Shown: positions 14,292-21,436 of the stretch, one piece after another
Layout of the letters: every line of letters begins with the position of its first letter
Position numbering within the stretch: position 1 is the first letter of the stretch
NCBI GenBank assembly: GCA_012837285.1
Contig: DURJ01000158.1
Coordinates: 1 to 34,711, forward strand
Source of the DNA: Bacillota bacterium
Lineage (GTDB): Bacteria; Bacillota; DTU030; DUMP01
Length of the DNA: 34,711 nt
Direction: 5' to 3'
The notes under the pieces: generated by a model
Database searches by the model: none
Seen by the model: only the letters and a program-made list of their open reading frames with translations
Told to the model about the DNA's origin: nothing
Made by a program: the position numbers and the translations under genes

Positions 14292-15014
14292 CTAGACTCT
14301 GCCCACTTCGTTGATAAGCTTGTCCAGGGTCTGATCTTGAGTCTGGATTGCTTTTTGCCCAGCCTCGTAGGTACGCATGGCTGTGATCAGATCCACCATG
14401 GCCTCCACCGGTGAGACATTGGCTTCTTCCAGCACACCTTGGCGCACGGCCGTCTCGGCCGGATAAAGCGGCGCCGGCGCGATGAGCAAGTTGTGGCCCG
14501 CCTTGGTCAGCTCCAGGTCAGCCGGAGCCGCCACCACAGCTAAGCTAGCCGCCATATCGGGATCATCCGCCTGGATGGTTCCCCCTGTTCGGGAAAGAAC
14601 TAAGAATCCTTCGTCGGTGGTGAGTTGGCCCCTGTCGTTCACCTGAAAGGAACCGTTTCTGGTGTATCTCTCCCCAGCCGGGGTGGCCACTACAAAATAC
14701 CCATCTCCTTGCAGGGCAAAGTCCAGCTCACGTCCAGTTTGGCGGTAAAAACCGCTCTTTTTTAGCATTGTCACTTGGGCCACTGCCGTCCCGGTACCTA
14801 AGTAGCCCACCGGCTGCGGCCGGGCCGGCAGCGCCGCTATCCTTCCCCGGGTGTCGTTGAGACGGTAGATAAACTGGCTCGGCAGTGCCCCTGCCGAAGC
14901 CACATCCGCCCTGTATCCGGGGGTAGCCGCATTTGCTAAATTGTTGGCCGCCACATCCAGGCGGGTCTGCTGAGCCACCATCCCGGCAGCGGCTGTGTAC
15001 AGCCCCCTGATCAA
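14292..15014 (-). CDS. flgF: Flagellar basal-body rod protein FlgF (FlhO-like)
   Basis: The 240-residue axial protein starts MIRGLYTAAAGMVAQQTRLDVAANNLANAATPGYRAD, has the middle motif GDGYFVVATPAGERYTRNGSF, and ends with VSPVEAMVDLITAMRTYEAGQKAIQTQDQTLDKLINEVGRV. I place the start at the TTG at 15014 because the upstream ATG at 15023 directly abuts the GGAG ribosome binding site with no spacer, while TTG is nine bases away and gives the normal FlgF N-terminus. The gene begins 5 bp after the mbl stop codon, so the two are co-transcribed. Confidence 0.92.
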   Translation of the reverse strand: MIRGLYTAAAGMVAQQTRLDVAANNLANAATPGYRADVASAGALPSQFIYRLNDTRGRIAALPARPQPVGYLGTGTAVAQVTMLKKSGFYRQTGRELDFALQGDGYFVVATPAGERYTRNGSFQVNDRGQLTTDEGFLVLSRTGGTIQADDPDMAASLAVVAAPADLELTKAGHNLLIAPAPLYPAETAVRQGVLEEANVSPVEAMVDLITAMRTYEAGQKAIQTQDQTLDKLINEVGRV

Positions 15015-15019
15015 CCATA

Positions 15020-16057
15020 TCATCTCCTTTCGGTCTTCAAAATAGCATTGGATACTAACGAGGATTTCCCTTTTAGCTTGTCCAGGTATTCCAAGGCTTT
15101 ACCGGTACCCAAAGCCACAGCCGTGATAGCCTGTTCGGACACGTACACCGGTATTCCGGTTTCATTACTGAGCAGCTTGTCCAACCCGTATACCAGCGCC
15201 CCTCCTCCGGTTAGCACCACTCCTTTATCAATAATGTCTGACGCCAGTTCCGGCGGTGTCCGTTCCAGCACTCCCTTGACACACTGTAAAATAGCTTGCA
15301 CCGGTTCCGCCAAGGCCTCCAGCGTCTCTCCAGAGGTCAGGCGAATAGTCTTGGGCAGACCGGTTAGCATATCCCGGCCCCGGATATCCATCTCTTTGGT
15401 CTCTTCTACGGGAAACGCCGCACCGATAGATATTTTCAGTTCTTCGGCCGTGCGTTCTCCAATCAGTAGATTATAGTTGCGGCGCACATACCGAACAATA
15501 GCATCGTCGAACTTATCGCCGGCTATTCGTAGCGACTCACCTAGAACTATCCCGCCCAAGGACAACACCGCCACATCAGTAGTGCCGCCGCCTACATCCA
15601 CTATCATGTTGCCACTGGGTTCGGCAATGTCCAGCCCAGCCCCCAGGGCCGCCGCCATGGGCTCCTCAATCAAATAGGTGTTTCTGGCGCCCGCTTGCAC
15701 AGCTGCTTCCAATACGGCCCGTTTCTCTACTGTGGTTACCACGGCCGGAATGCAAACCATAATCCGGGGACGGAAGAACAGTCTTTGTCCGCAGACTTTG
15801 CCGATAAAGTATTTTAGCATCTTTTCGGTTATGTCGTAATTGGCTATGACCCCATCGCGTAAAGGGCGAATAGCCACAATATTGCCTGGAGTTCGGCCCA
15901 ACATTCGCCAGGCTTCGGCTCCCACCGCTAGGAGTTTCCCACTGTCCCGTTCGATAGCTACCACTGCCGGCTCTTGCAAAACAATTCCTTTTCCCCGTAC
16001 GTAGATAATCACTGTCGCTGTTCCCAAGTCGATACCAATGTCTCCCCCCAAAAACAT
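15020..16057 (-). CDS. mbl: MreB-family actin-like cell-shape protein (Mbl)
   Basis: This is a bacterial actin of about 345 residues that guides lateral wall synthesis from the inner membrane face. Motifs seen are phosphate 1 GIDLGTATVIIYV, the IRPLRDGVIANYDITEKMLKYFI segment, phosphate 2 VDVGGGTTDVAVLSLGG, and the adenosine motif LTGGGALVYGLDKLL. An ATG at 16057 behind AAAGGGG gives the usual MreB N-terminus MFLGGDIGIDLGT; the in-frame extension to 16120 is not homologous. Its place between spoIIID and flgF matches mbl in B. subtilis, which supports Mbl over MreB. Confidence 0.93.
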   Translation of the reverse strand: MFLGGDIGIDLGTATVIIYVRGKGIVLQEPAVVAIERDSGKLLAVGAEAWRMLGRTPGNIVAIRPLRDGVIANYDITEKMLKYFIGKVCGQRLFFRPRIMVCIPAVVTTVEKRAVLEAAVQAGARNTYLIEEPMAAALGAGLDIAEPSGNMIVDVGGGTTDVAVLSLGGIVLGESLRIAGDKFDDAIVRYVRRNYNLLIGERTAEELKISIGAAFPVEETKEMDIRGRDMLTGLPKTIRLTSGETLEALAEPVQAILQCVKGVLERTPPELASDIIDKGVVLTGGGALVYGLDKLLSNETGIPVYVSEQAITAVALGTGKALEYLDKLKGKSSLVSNAILKTERR

Positions 16058-16153
16058 CCAGGCTAGCCCCTTTCGCTGAGCGCTCCTTTCCTCGAGTTCA
16101 GTAATTCTACATCCTTCCACAAATATCCTCTTTAACCAAGTCTCTTTCTGAAG

Positions 16154-16402
16154 TTATATCCTCAAATATTTCCTCCGAGTGGCCGCCCCGCCGCGTAAAT
16201 GACGTTCTGCTTTGTTTTGGTCCAAAATAGCCCGCACTTTCTGTGCTAACTGGGGGTTAATCCTAGGGAGCCGCTCGGCCATGTCCTTGTGTACAGTGCT
16301 CTTACTGATAGAAAACTCTTGTGCCGCCTGGCGGACGGTGGCTCCAGTCTCAGCAATGTAGTGGCTGATCTCGAGCACCCGTTCGTAAATGTGATCCCGC
16401 AC
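16154..16402 (-). CDS. spoIIID: Sporulation transcription regulator SpoIIID
   Basis: SpoIIID is the small mother-cell DNA-binding protein that tunes the SigE regulon. The 82-residue chain reads VRDHIYERVLEISHYIAETGATVRQAAQEFSISKSTVHKDMAERLPRINP, with the helix-turn-helix at about 23-44 and a basic C-terminal tail (ATRRKYLRI). The GTG at 16402 behind AAGGGGGGACGGGC is the right start; the reading frame continues upstream to 16543 but that part is non-homologous and contains the terminator of the neighbouring gene. A SigE-like promoter lies at 16437-16466. Confidence 0.95.
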   Translation of the reverse strand: MRDHIYERVLEISHYIAETGATVRQAAQEFSISKSTVHKDMAERLPRINPQLAQKVRAILDQNKAERHLRGGAATRRKYLRI

Positions 16403-16436
16403 GCCCGTCCCCCCTTTTCTAAGCTGAACTGCAATA

Positions 16437-16466
16437 AATGTATATGCCTGCCGGAACAAAAGATGC
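16437..16466 (-). promoter_or_regulatory. SigE-like promoter of spoIIID
   Basis: GCATCTT followed after 15 bases by TATACATT resembles the SigE pattern (kmATATT ... cATACAnT). It lies 35 bases before the GTG. spoIIID is SigE-dependent in B. subtilis, which supports this, but the match is imperfect. Confidence 0.4.
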
Positions 16467-16517
16467 TCGCTGCCGGTCAAAAGTACTGGCTTGGTGACTG
16501 TGGATTCCGCACACAAC

Positions 16518-16556
16518 AAAAAGGACGTATTTGCATACAGCAAAACACGTCCTTTT
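16518..16556 (-). terminator. Rho-independent terminator after the SLH metallophosphoesterase gene
   Basis: AAAAGGACGT and ACGTCCTTTT form a 10-bp stem continued by TTTGC/GCAAA around a short loop, then TTTTTGTTG on the minus strand. It is also symmetric enough to work on the plus strand. Confidence 0.85.
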
Positions 16557-16631
16557 CAGTCATTGCAGTGATAGACCGATCAAGTCTCTATATTGGATCA
16601 AATGAGCCTTCCGGTAACCTGTCTTAGATAC

Positions 16632-19517
16632 CTACTTTGCGAGGAAAGAGACAAACCGCATGAGTATGGCTGCAGATTGCGCTCTGGTAGCTTGGTCTTG
16701 CGGTGCCAAAGTCGTTTCGGTAACACCTGAAAGCAAACCGTGGCCCACTGCCCATGGCATCGCTATAGCAGCGTAATCACTGACTAAATTCTGATCGGTA
16801 AATATGCTCAAGGCTCCGTTATCGAAGCTAAGGTCACAGCCTTTATACTGCGCATAGCGGTATAGGAAGGCCGCCATTTGCTCCCGTGTTAGGATACCGT
16901 CAGGATCGAACTCCGTTGCGCTAACACCTAAAGCAATCTTGTTCTGATAAGCCCAGGCAATGGCATTTCTATACCAACCTTGTGTCAGATCGGTAAATCC
17001 GACCTCCCCCGCGGGGACTTTGTCATCGCTGCCGAATTCAAGCCTGCTTAGAATGGTTACGAACGTCCCTCGCGTAATAGGAATATCGGGACCGAATAGA
17101 TCGGCGGAAATGCCTTTGAACAGCCCGTTCGTGGTAGCAAACTTGACGGCTCCATAATACCAGGCATTTTCAGGGACATCTTTGAATCCTGGATAGACAG
17201 ATCCTACCGGAACCTCTTCTTCCGAAACGGTGATTTCCTCGTCACTAACGATGTCCCTGCCGCCACCGCCACTACCACCGCCGCTGGATTTTGTCCATTT
17301 GGCATAAACGGTAATGTTGGCCGTTACCGGGGTTGATGCTGTAAATGGGGTCTTAAAGGCTTGGTCAGTGAACCAGCCGCCAAATACGTATCCGTCTTTG
17401 GTCGGCGCTGTGGGTAAGGTTACTGTGGCATCTTTCTTGACGCCGGTAATTGGAGCTACTGCACAGCCACCATTGCTATTAAAAGTCACGGTGTAAGTTT
17501 CTTCAGGTTCCACTGCTTGTGCTACGATCACATTGACTGCAGCTGTCTGTTCGGCTGGGTTGACGATGCCCTCCACCAGGGTTAGGGTGCCTTTAAATAC
17601 GTAGGTACCGGCGCTGTTGCCGTCATATTTCGGGGTACCGGTGTCCCACGTTACTGCGAGGTCTTGTGTGGACGAGTCATCTAAGGTCACTTGTACCGTG
17701 GTCGGTAGGCCCACTTCAGACAGCGCGGTGCCGAAGGGGACGTTAAGGTCGGCAATGGGATTCACTGCAGTGATGGTGTGTTCCACCGGGGTGCCCTGGA
17801 TCAGCTTATAAAGTTTGATAATCGTGTTTGTTCCTTGGTACTTTGCCTGAAAATAACTTGGGCTGCCGCTTTTATACAATAGAACAAATTCCGATCCCGA
17901 CCCCTGCCCGCTAGTGCTTACGGTATATAATTTGGTTTTATTATTTTCATACTGCCATTCCCCGTATCCTTCGCCCGGGACGTTCTCTGAAGCATTGAGT
18001 TTACCCTCAGAGCCCGACTCCCGTTGGAGATAGCCGCCGTTATTTTTTAAATACATATACTTAGGGGCGCTTTCCGCTGTCCACAGCATGGCATCCGTGA
18101 CATCGCTTGCCACGACCGCATCGTTTTGCACTTTTACCGATGTGGCAGCTAGAAAGTTGCTGCTAGCGGTGGCATTGGTCAGCGCATAGTAATCACTGCC
18201 CGATTGGGCAACTATCACGTAGGTTTCTCCAGACTCAAGGCTACTCGTCAGCTGATAAGTCGTTCCCGAAGCAGCCGAGGTCTTGGGGAAAGTATAGCTC
18301 ACGATGAGAGTGTCCTCGGTATCGAGCGTGACGTTCGTTGCGTCATTCCCATTTATCGTTGCTTCCGTAGACGCTGTAAAATTGTAACCGGATTTCGCTG
18401 TTAGCGTAACGCTGGCGGTATAGGCGGTGTCTGCGGCAAAGGGACTATCTGCAGGATCCCAAGAGACTGCACTGGCCGTATATTTGTTGGAGGAGGTGGT
18501 TGCAGTGGTATCGGGTGTCTCGCCTGTCTTCGGTACTCTGATTCCGGTCAGCGCTACGCTATCGATATTGCCGCTTGCTGCATCGCCCCCAATAATCACC
18601 GAGCCGCCGGAAACCGCCTCTCCGTCAAGATCTTTGAAACTAAAATCAATCTTAGTGTCGTCACCGTCTTCCGCCAAGGCGGCCAGGAGACCGTATGCAC
18701 CATAATTGCCGTCCAAAATTGAACCGTGAGCCAAATAGGTAAAATTGATGGCTTGTTCCGCTCCGGATGAAGTTGTTTTGATCTTAAAGCCTTCTGTCAT
18801 CACTTTGCCGTAGTAGGGGTCATTTACGGTATGGTTATGCCCCCAAAGGAAAATGACGTTCTCGTGCCGGTTAAGCACCGTTAGAAGGGCATCCGCATTA
18901 CCGATTGTCCTACCAGAATAATAATGGATCGGAATGTGAGACGCCACGAACACCGGTTTAGAGGCGTCAATACGATCCAATTCAGCGGCCAACTCATCGA
19001 TATCGGATTTAAAAAAAGACCAACTCGTAAAGGCAGAAGAATCCACATCCATGGCATAGACGGCGTAATCGTCGCCATTATAGACAAGTCCCTGAGCATA
19101 ATTACCATCCTGCTTATCATGATTACCCCGCACCAACACACAGGGTGTGTTCGGGTCAAAGGCAGCCTGGACGATAGCGACGCACTGCTGAGCAATGGTC
19201 CAGGAAGTATTTTCTTTCATTCTGTCCGGATAATCACCGCCAAAGATCATTCGATCCAGCGTCGGTGCGCTGGGCTTTAAGTTGTCAATCCAAGTTCTCA
19301 ATCTTTCGGTCTGGTCATGCACGTCCGATGTAAAGCCCAGATAAATCGGATCCGATCCGGCGGCAAAGGTGACGGTGGACAATGTTAGTAATAGAGCCAG
19401 CAGTAAACTAAATGCCACGGTTGACTTGATACCAAGCCGGCGTCTTACCGTAGCCTTCCCCGTATTGCCTTGCCCCGGAGAGGGAAAGCTTGGCCTCCTA
19501 AAGTATTGGTAGAGCAC
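16632..19517 (-). CDS. SLH-anchored secreted metallophosphoesterase with Ig-like and InlB B-repeat domains
   Basis: The ~961-residue exoprotein has a long signal peptide (hydrophobic VAFSLLLALLLTLSTVTFA). A calcineurin-type metallophosphoesterase follows, with DVH (about 65-67), GGD (93-95), GNHD (131-134), ASHIPIH (192-198) and GHNH (226-229), a complete two-metal site. Then come Ig-like (Big_4-type) repeats at about 280-420 and 580-680, an InlB B-repeat/Flg_new unit (YTVTFNSNGGCAVAPI to YAKW), a Gly/Ser linker (SSGGGSGGGG) and three SLH repeats at about 774-961 for wall anchoring. It probably cleaves extracellular phosphoesters, perhaps nucleotides, for phosphate supply. The GTG at 19517 follows GAGGAGGG. 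The gene stands alone and is flanked downstream by a terminator. It may be an accessory insertion between spoIIID and spoIIQ. Confidence 0.88.
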   Translation of the reverse strand: MLYQYFRRPSFPSPGQGNTGKATVRRRLGIKSTVAFSLLLALLLTLSTVTFAAGSDPIYLGFTSDVHDQTERLRTWIDNLKPSAPTLDRMIFGGDYPDRMKENTSWTIAQQCVAIVQAAFDPNTPCVLVRGNHDKQDGNYAQGLVYNGDDYAVYAMDVDSSAFTSWSFFKSDIDELAAELDRIDASKPVFVASHIPIHYYSGRTIGNADALLTVLNRHENVIFLWGHNHTVNDPYYGKVMTEGFKIKTTSSGAEQAINFTYLAHGSILDGNYGAYGLLAALAEDGDDTKIDFSFKDLDGEAVSGGSVIIGGDAASGNIDSVALTGIRVPKTGETPDTTATTSSNKYTASAVSWDPADSPFAADTAYTASVTLTAKSGYNFTASTEATINGNDATNVTLDTEDTLIVSYTFPKTSAASGTTYQLTSSLESGETYVIVAQSGSDYYALTNATASSNFLAATSVKVQNDAVVASDVTDAMLWTAESAPKYMYLKNNGGYLQRESGSEGKLNASENVPGEGYGEWQYENNKTKLYTVSTSGQGSGSEFVLLYKSGSPSYFQAKYQGTNTIIKLYKLIQGTPVEHTITAVNPIADLNVPFGTALSEVGLPTTVQVTLDDSSTQDLAVTWDTGTPKYDGNSAGTYVFKGTLTLVEGIVNPAEQTAAVNVIVAQAVEPEETYTVTFNSNGGCAVAPITGVKKDATVTLPTAPTKDGYVFGGWFTDQAFKTPFTASTPVTANITVYAKWTKSSGGGSGGGGRDIVSDEEITVSEEEVPVGSVYPGFKDVPENAWYYGAVKFATTNGLFKGISADLFGPDIPITRGTFVTILSRLEFGSDDKVPAGEVGFTDLTQGWYRNAIAWAYQNKIALGVSATEFDPDGILTREQMAAFLYRYAQYKGCDLSFDNGALSIFTDQNLVSDYAAIAMPWAVGHGLLSGVTETTLAPQDQATRAQSAAILMRFVSFLAK

Positions 19518-19742
19518 ATAATTCCCTCCTCGTTCTTCCCATTCCATCCTAGTTGATAGTCTTTCTTAAGATTTTTGCATCCTGTAATTCTCTCTCCAAT
19601 TGTCACATCCGCGGCGATACCTGCTGTCCGGTGTGATTCGATTTCCTTTGCCAAGGCCATGCTCTGCTGCCAGGTGCCTCAAACCGATGGTACTGCCATA
19701 CCGACGGCAATTAAACCGCCTGTCTTCTTCCGTATTCCCTTC

Positions 19743-20021
19743 TCACCTCCATTCGGTCCGCAATCCTTTAGCATCTTGCCAGGTTCTCAGCTCCTCCGTG
19801 TCGTCTCTTGGTTGTAACGCCTCCTCCAGCAAATGAGTCAGTTCCATGAAGCTACGAAAAGTCAACGCTTTTTCTTGATCTACACATTGTATGATCCCTT
19901 GGGCACTCTTATGTTGAGTATAAGGGATCTTAACCGGTGCTGGTCCTGTTAGACCCGGCGGGATACAGCCAGGTGCATCGGCACCGTCCATAGGTGCCCC
20001 CAACTGTGGTTTCGATTGCAT
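19743..20021 (-). CDS. Small conserved-looking protein, function unknown
   Basis: The 92-residue frame has a proline/glycine-rich first third and then PVKIPYTQHKSAQGIIQCVDQEKALTFRSFMELTHLLEEAL. This resembles a short clostridial protein pattern I recall (roughly Q-N-x-x-W-Q-G-x-x-x-W-x-x-x-K-x-x-x-F-R-S-x-x-E-L-x-x-L), whose role is unknown. A start at 20021 has only a weak site (AAAGGCG); an in-frame ATG at 19991 has GGGGGC before it. It lies upstream of the SLH protein gene and on the same strand. There is no homology proof, so it is moderately supported only. The following 225 bp (19518-19742) contain no clear gene; short frames there look like noise. Confidence 0.5.
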   Translation of the reverse strand: MQSKPQLGAPMDGADAPGCIPPGLTGPAPVKIPYTQHKSAQGIIQCVDQEKALTFRSFMELTHLLEEALQPRDDTEELRTWQDAKGLRTEWR

Positions 20022-20325
20022 TCCAGTCGCTTTCGCCTTTGATTACAGAAACTTCACCCCTTACTATTGCTATCTGGATTCAGCATATCAGATGGTAATT
20101 ATATCCACCGCACAAAGGAGTGACGCCCAGCGCACAACCACGTTACATTTTTGTACATGGGAGTTACAACTGCGTGACAAGAAGCAAAGTCCCCAGGTGC
20201 ATACCTGGGAACAAGTTCGGGATAATGTGCCAGTCCAACAACGAATCTCTTGGGCTAGCGGCTGGAACCTCGCTCAGCATGACAATCGTTGCCGGTACAA
20301 CACGCTCGAAAGGAGTAATAATGAC
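20022..20325. other. Gap with no recognised gene
   Basis: This stretch holds a perfect 7-bp hairpin (CCCAGGT-GCAT-ACCTGGG, near 20194-20211) and a degenerate copy of the CTCAGGATGACAA-type repeat core near 20274-20285. Translated frames on either strand look non-coding. A minus-strand TATAAT near 20100 lacks a good -35 box. Confidence 0.4.
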
Positions 20326-20353
20326 AAAAAGCCCCTACCCGAAAAAGGTAGGG
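20326..20353 (-). terminator. Rho-independent terminator of the spoIIQ-like gene
   Basis: CCCTACC and GGTAGGG form a 7-bp stem around a T-rich loop, followed by GCTTTTTG on the minus strand, about 100 bases after the stop codon at 20450. Confidence 0.8.
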
Positions 20354-20449
20354 ACCACAGTACCATGTCTTGGCAGTATTCAGTTTGTTGCCAATCCCGT
20401 TTTATACCATCTTGGCATTAGGCTGCCTGCGAAGAGTTCGGCTTCGTCG

Positions 20450-21280
20450 CTACTCGTTCATTGGTACCGGTGCCGTTTCTTCAAGCACCGGTAAATATAA
20501 CGCCGGATCCAATGCCGTGCCCTCTAATCTGAGCTCCAAATGCAGGTGGGGTTCATGGGCAATACCGGTTTGTCCCACTGTACCGATCACTTCGCCTTTT
20601 TCCACTGCCTGGCCCACTTCTACTTTCATCTCGTCTAGATGACTATAGGTACTGCTTCGTTGTACTCCATGATCGATAACCACCATTTTCCCAAAAATAT
20701 CGTCCTCTTTCACTTCGGCCACCATTCCAGACAGAACTGCTTTTACTTCCGTCCCTGGAGCAACTTTCAAATCCACCCCAGGATGATAGCGCCAATCGGC
20801 AAACACAGGATGCTTACGCCAACCAAACGCTGACGTAACCTGAGCTTGCACTGGATAGGCTAAATCGCTGAATGCTTGCCCCGCCGCCAGCACCGGTGCC
20901 AACGGTTCCTCCGGTGCCGGGCCCGGATCGGCGTCAGTAGCTTGCGGTTGAACCTCGGCTTGAACCGGTATCGTCGCTGGCGGCTGCGGCCCAGGTTCTG
21001 GTGTGGCCTTGTTTACCGGGCTCGGCTCTGCGGCCGGCATCTCCGCCGGCTCGGCCGGAACTAACGGTTCGGACCAGTAGAAATCTTCGCTGCTGTCCCA
21101 GCGGGCGCGATTCCAATCGCCGGCCAGATAAAAGAGCCCGCCAACGGTAACAATCACCATAAGTCCTAAAGAAACCCACGCCAGCCAGCGGCCCTCTACC
21201 AGTAGCTCAAGCGAGCGCAGCCACTGCCGGACGCGTTCCTTCAGCATCTGAACCGGCTTGGCCGATCCTTTCTTTTCCAT
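20450..21280 (-). CDS. spoIIQ: SpoIIQ-like membrane-anchored M23 (LytM) peptidase
   Basis: The 276-residue protein has a cytoplasmic basic N-terminus, one membrane helix (WLAWVSLGLMVIVTVGGLFYLAG, 32-54), a Pro/Glu-rich linker (70-130) and a C-terminal M23 domain. The zinc ligands are all present: His166 and Asp170 in HPGVD and His247 in HLH, with catalytic His245. SpoIIQ is made in the forespore and pairs with SpoIIIAH across the intermembrane space. The assignment rests on the topology, the SigF-type promoter, and the neighbourhood spoIID ... spoIIIID/mbl. B. subtilis SpoIIQ lacks a catalytic histidine, but clostridial ones can keep it. Another M23 wall hydrolase is possible. The ATG at 21280 follows GGGGGTGAAAAC. 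Confidence 0.8.
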   Translation of the reverse strand: MEKKGSAKPVQMLKERVRQWLRSLELLVEGRWLAWVSLGLMVIVTVGGLFYLAGDWNRARWDSSEDFYWSEPLVPAEPAEMPAAEPSPVNKATPEPGPQPPATIPVQAEVQPQATDADPGPAPEEPLAPVLAAGQAFSDLAYPVQAQVTSAFGWRKHPVFADWRYHPGVDLKVAPGTEVKAVLSGMVAEVKEDDIFGKMVVIDHGVQRSSTYSHLDEMKVEVGQAVEKGEVIGTVGQTGIAHEPHLHLELRLEGTALDPALYLPVLEETAPVPMNE

Positions 21281-21297
21281 GTTTTCACCCCCACTCT

Positions 21298-21326
21298 ATT
21301 CTCTCCCGAGCAGGGGTAACGTATAC
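21298..21326 (-). promoter_or_regulatory. SigF/SigG-type promoter of the spoIIQ-like gene
   Basis: GTATA followed after 15 bases by GGAGAGAATA is a full match to the SigF consensus. The -10 lies only 17 bases before the ATG, so the 5' leader would be about ten bases, unusually short. Confidence 0.7.
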
Positions 21327-21327
21327 A

Positions 21328-21419
21328 GGGTCAGGTGTAAACCTGCCTACTAACTTGGTCACCCCCAAGCGTTACTGCTAACCAGATGCAAGTTAGTATT
21401 ATCAGTTTACACCTGACCC
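21328..21419. repeat. 92-bp composite palindrome (MITE/REP-like)
   Basis: The perfect 15-bp ends GGGTCAGGTGTAAAC (21328-21342) and GTTTACACCTGACCC (21405-21419) enclose a second perfect 10-bp inverted repeat, TACTAACTTG and CAAGTTAGTA. The element lies between the TRAP permease stop codon and the spoIIQ-like promoter. It has no T-tract typical of a terminator. No second copy is in the window. Confidence 0.65.
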
Positions 21420-21436
21420 CTAGTTGTCCCAGTTGT

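Noticed and set aside
16403-16543. N-terminal extension of SpoIIID
   Set aside because: The extension crosses the terminator of the neighbouring gene and the SigE-like promoter, and known SpoIIID proteins begin at the GTG chosen.
19445-19660. 71-codon minus-strand frame before the SLH protein
   Set aside because: It overlaps the signal-peptide region of the SLH protein in another frame and resembles nothing known.
20092-20494. Two overlapping plus-strand frames of 109 and 124 codons
   Set aside because: They run across the terminator and antisense to the 3' end of the spoIIQ-like gene, and their composition is not protein-like.
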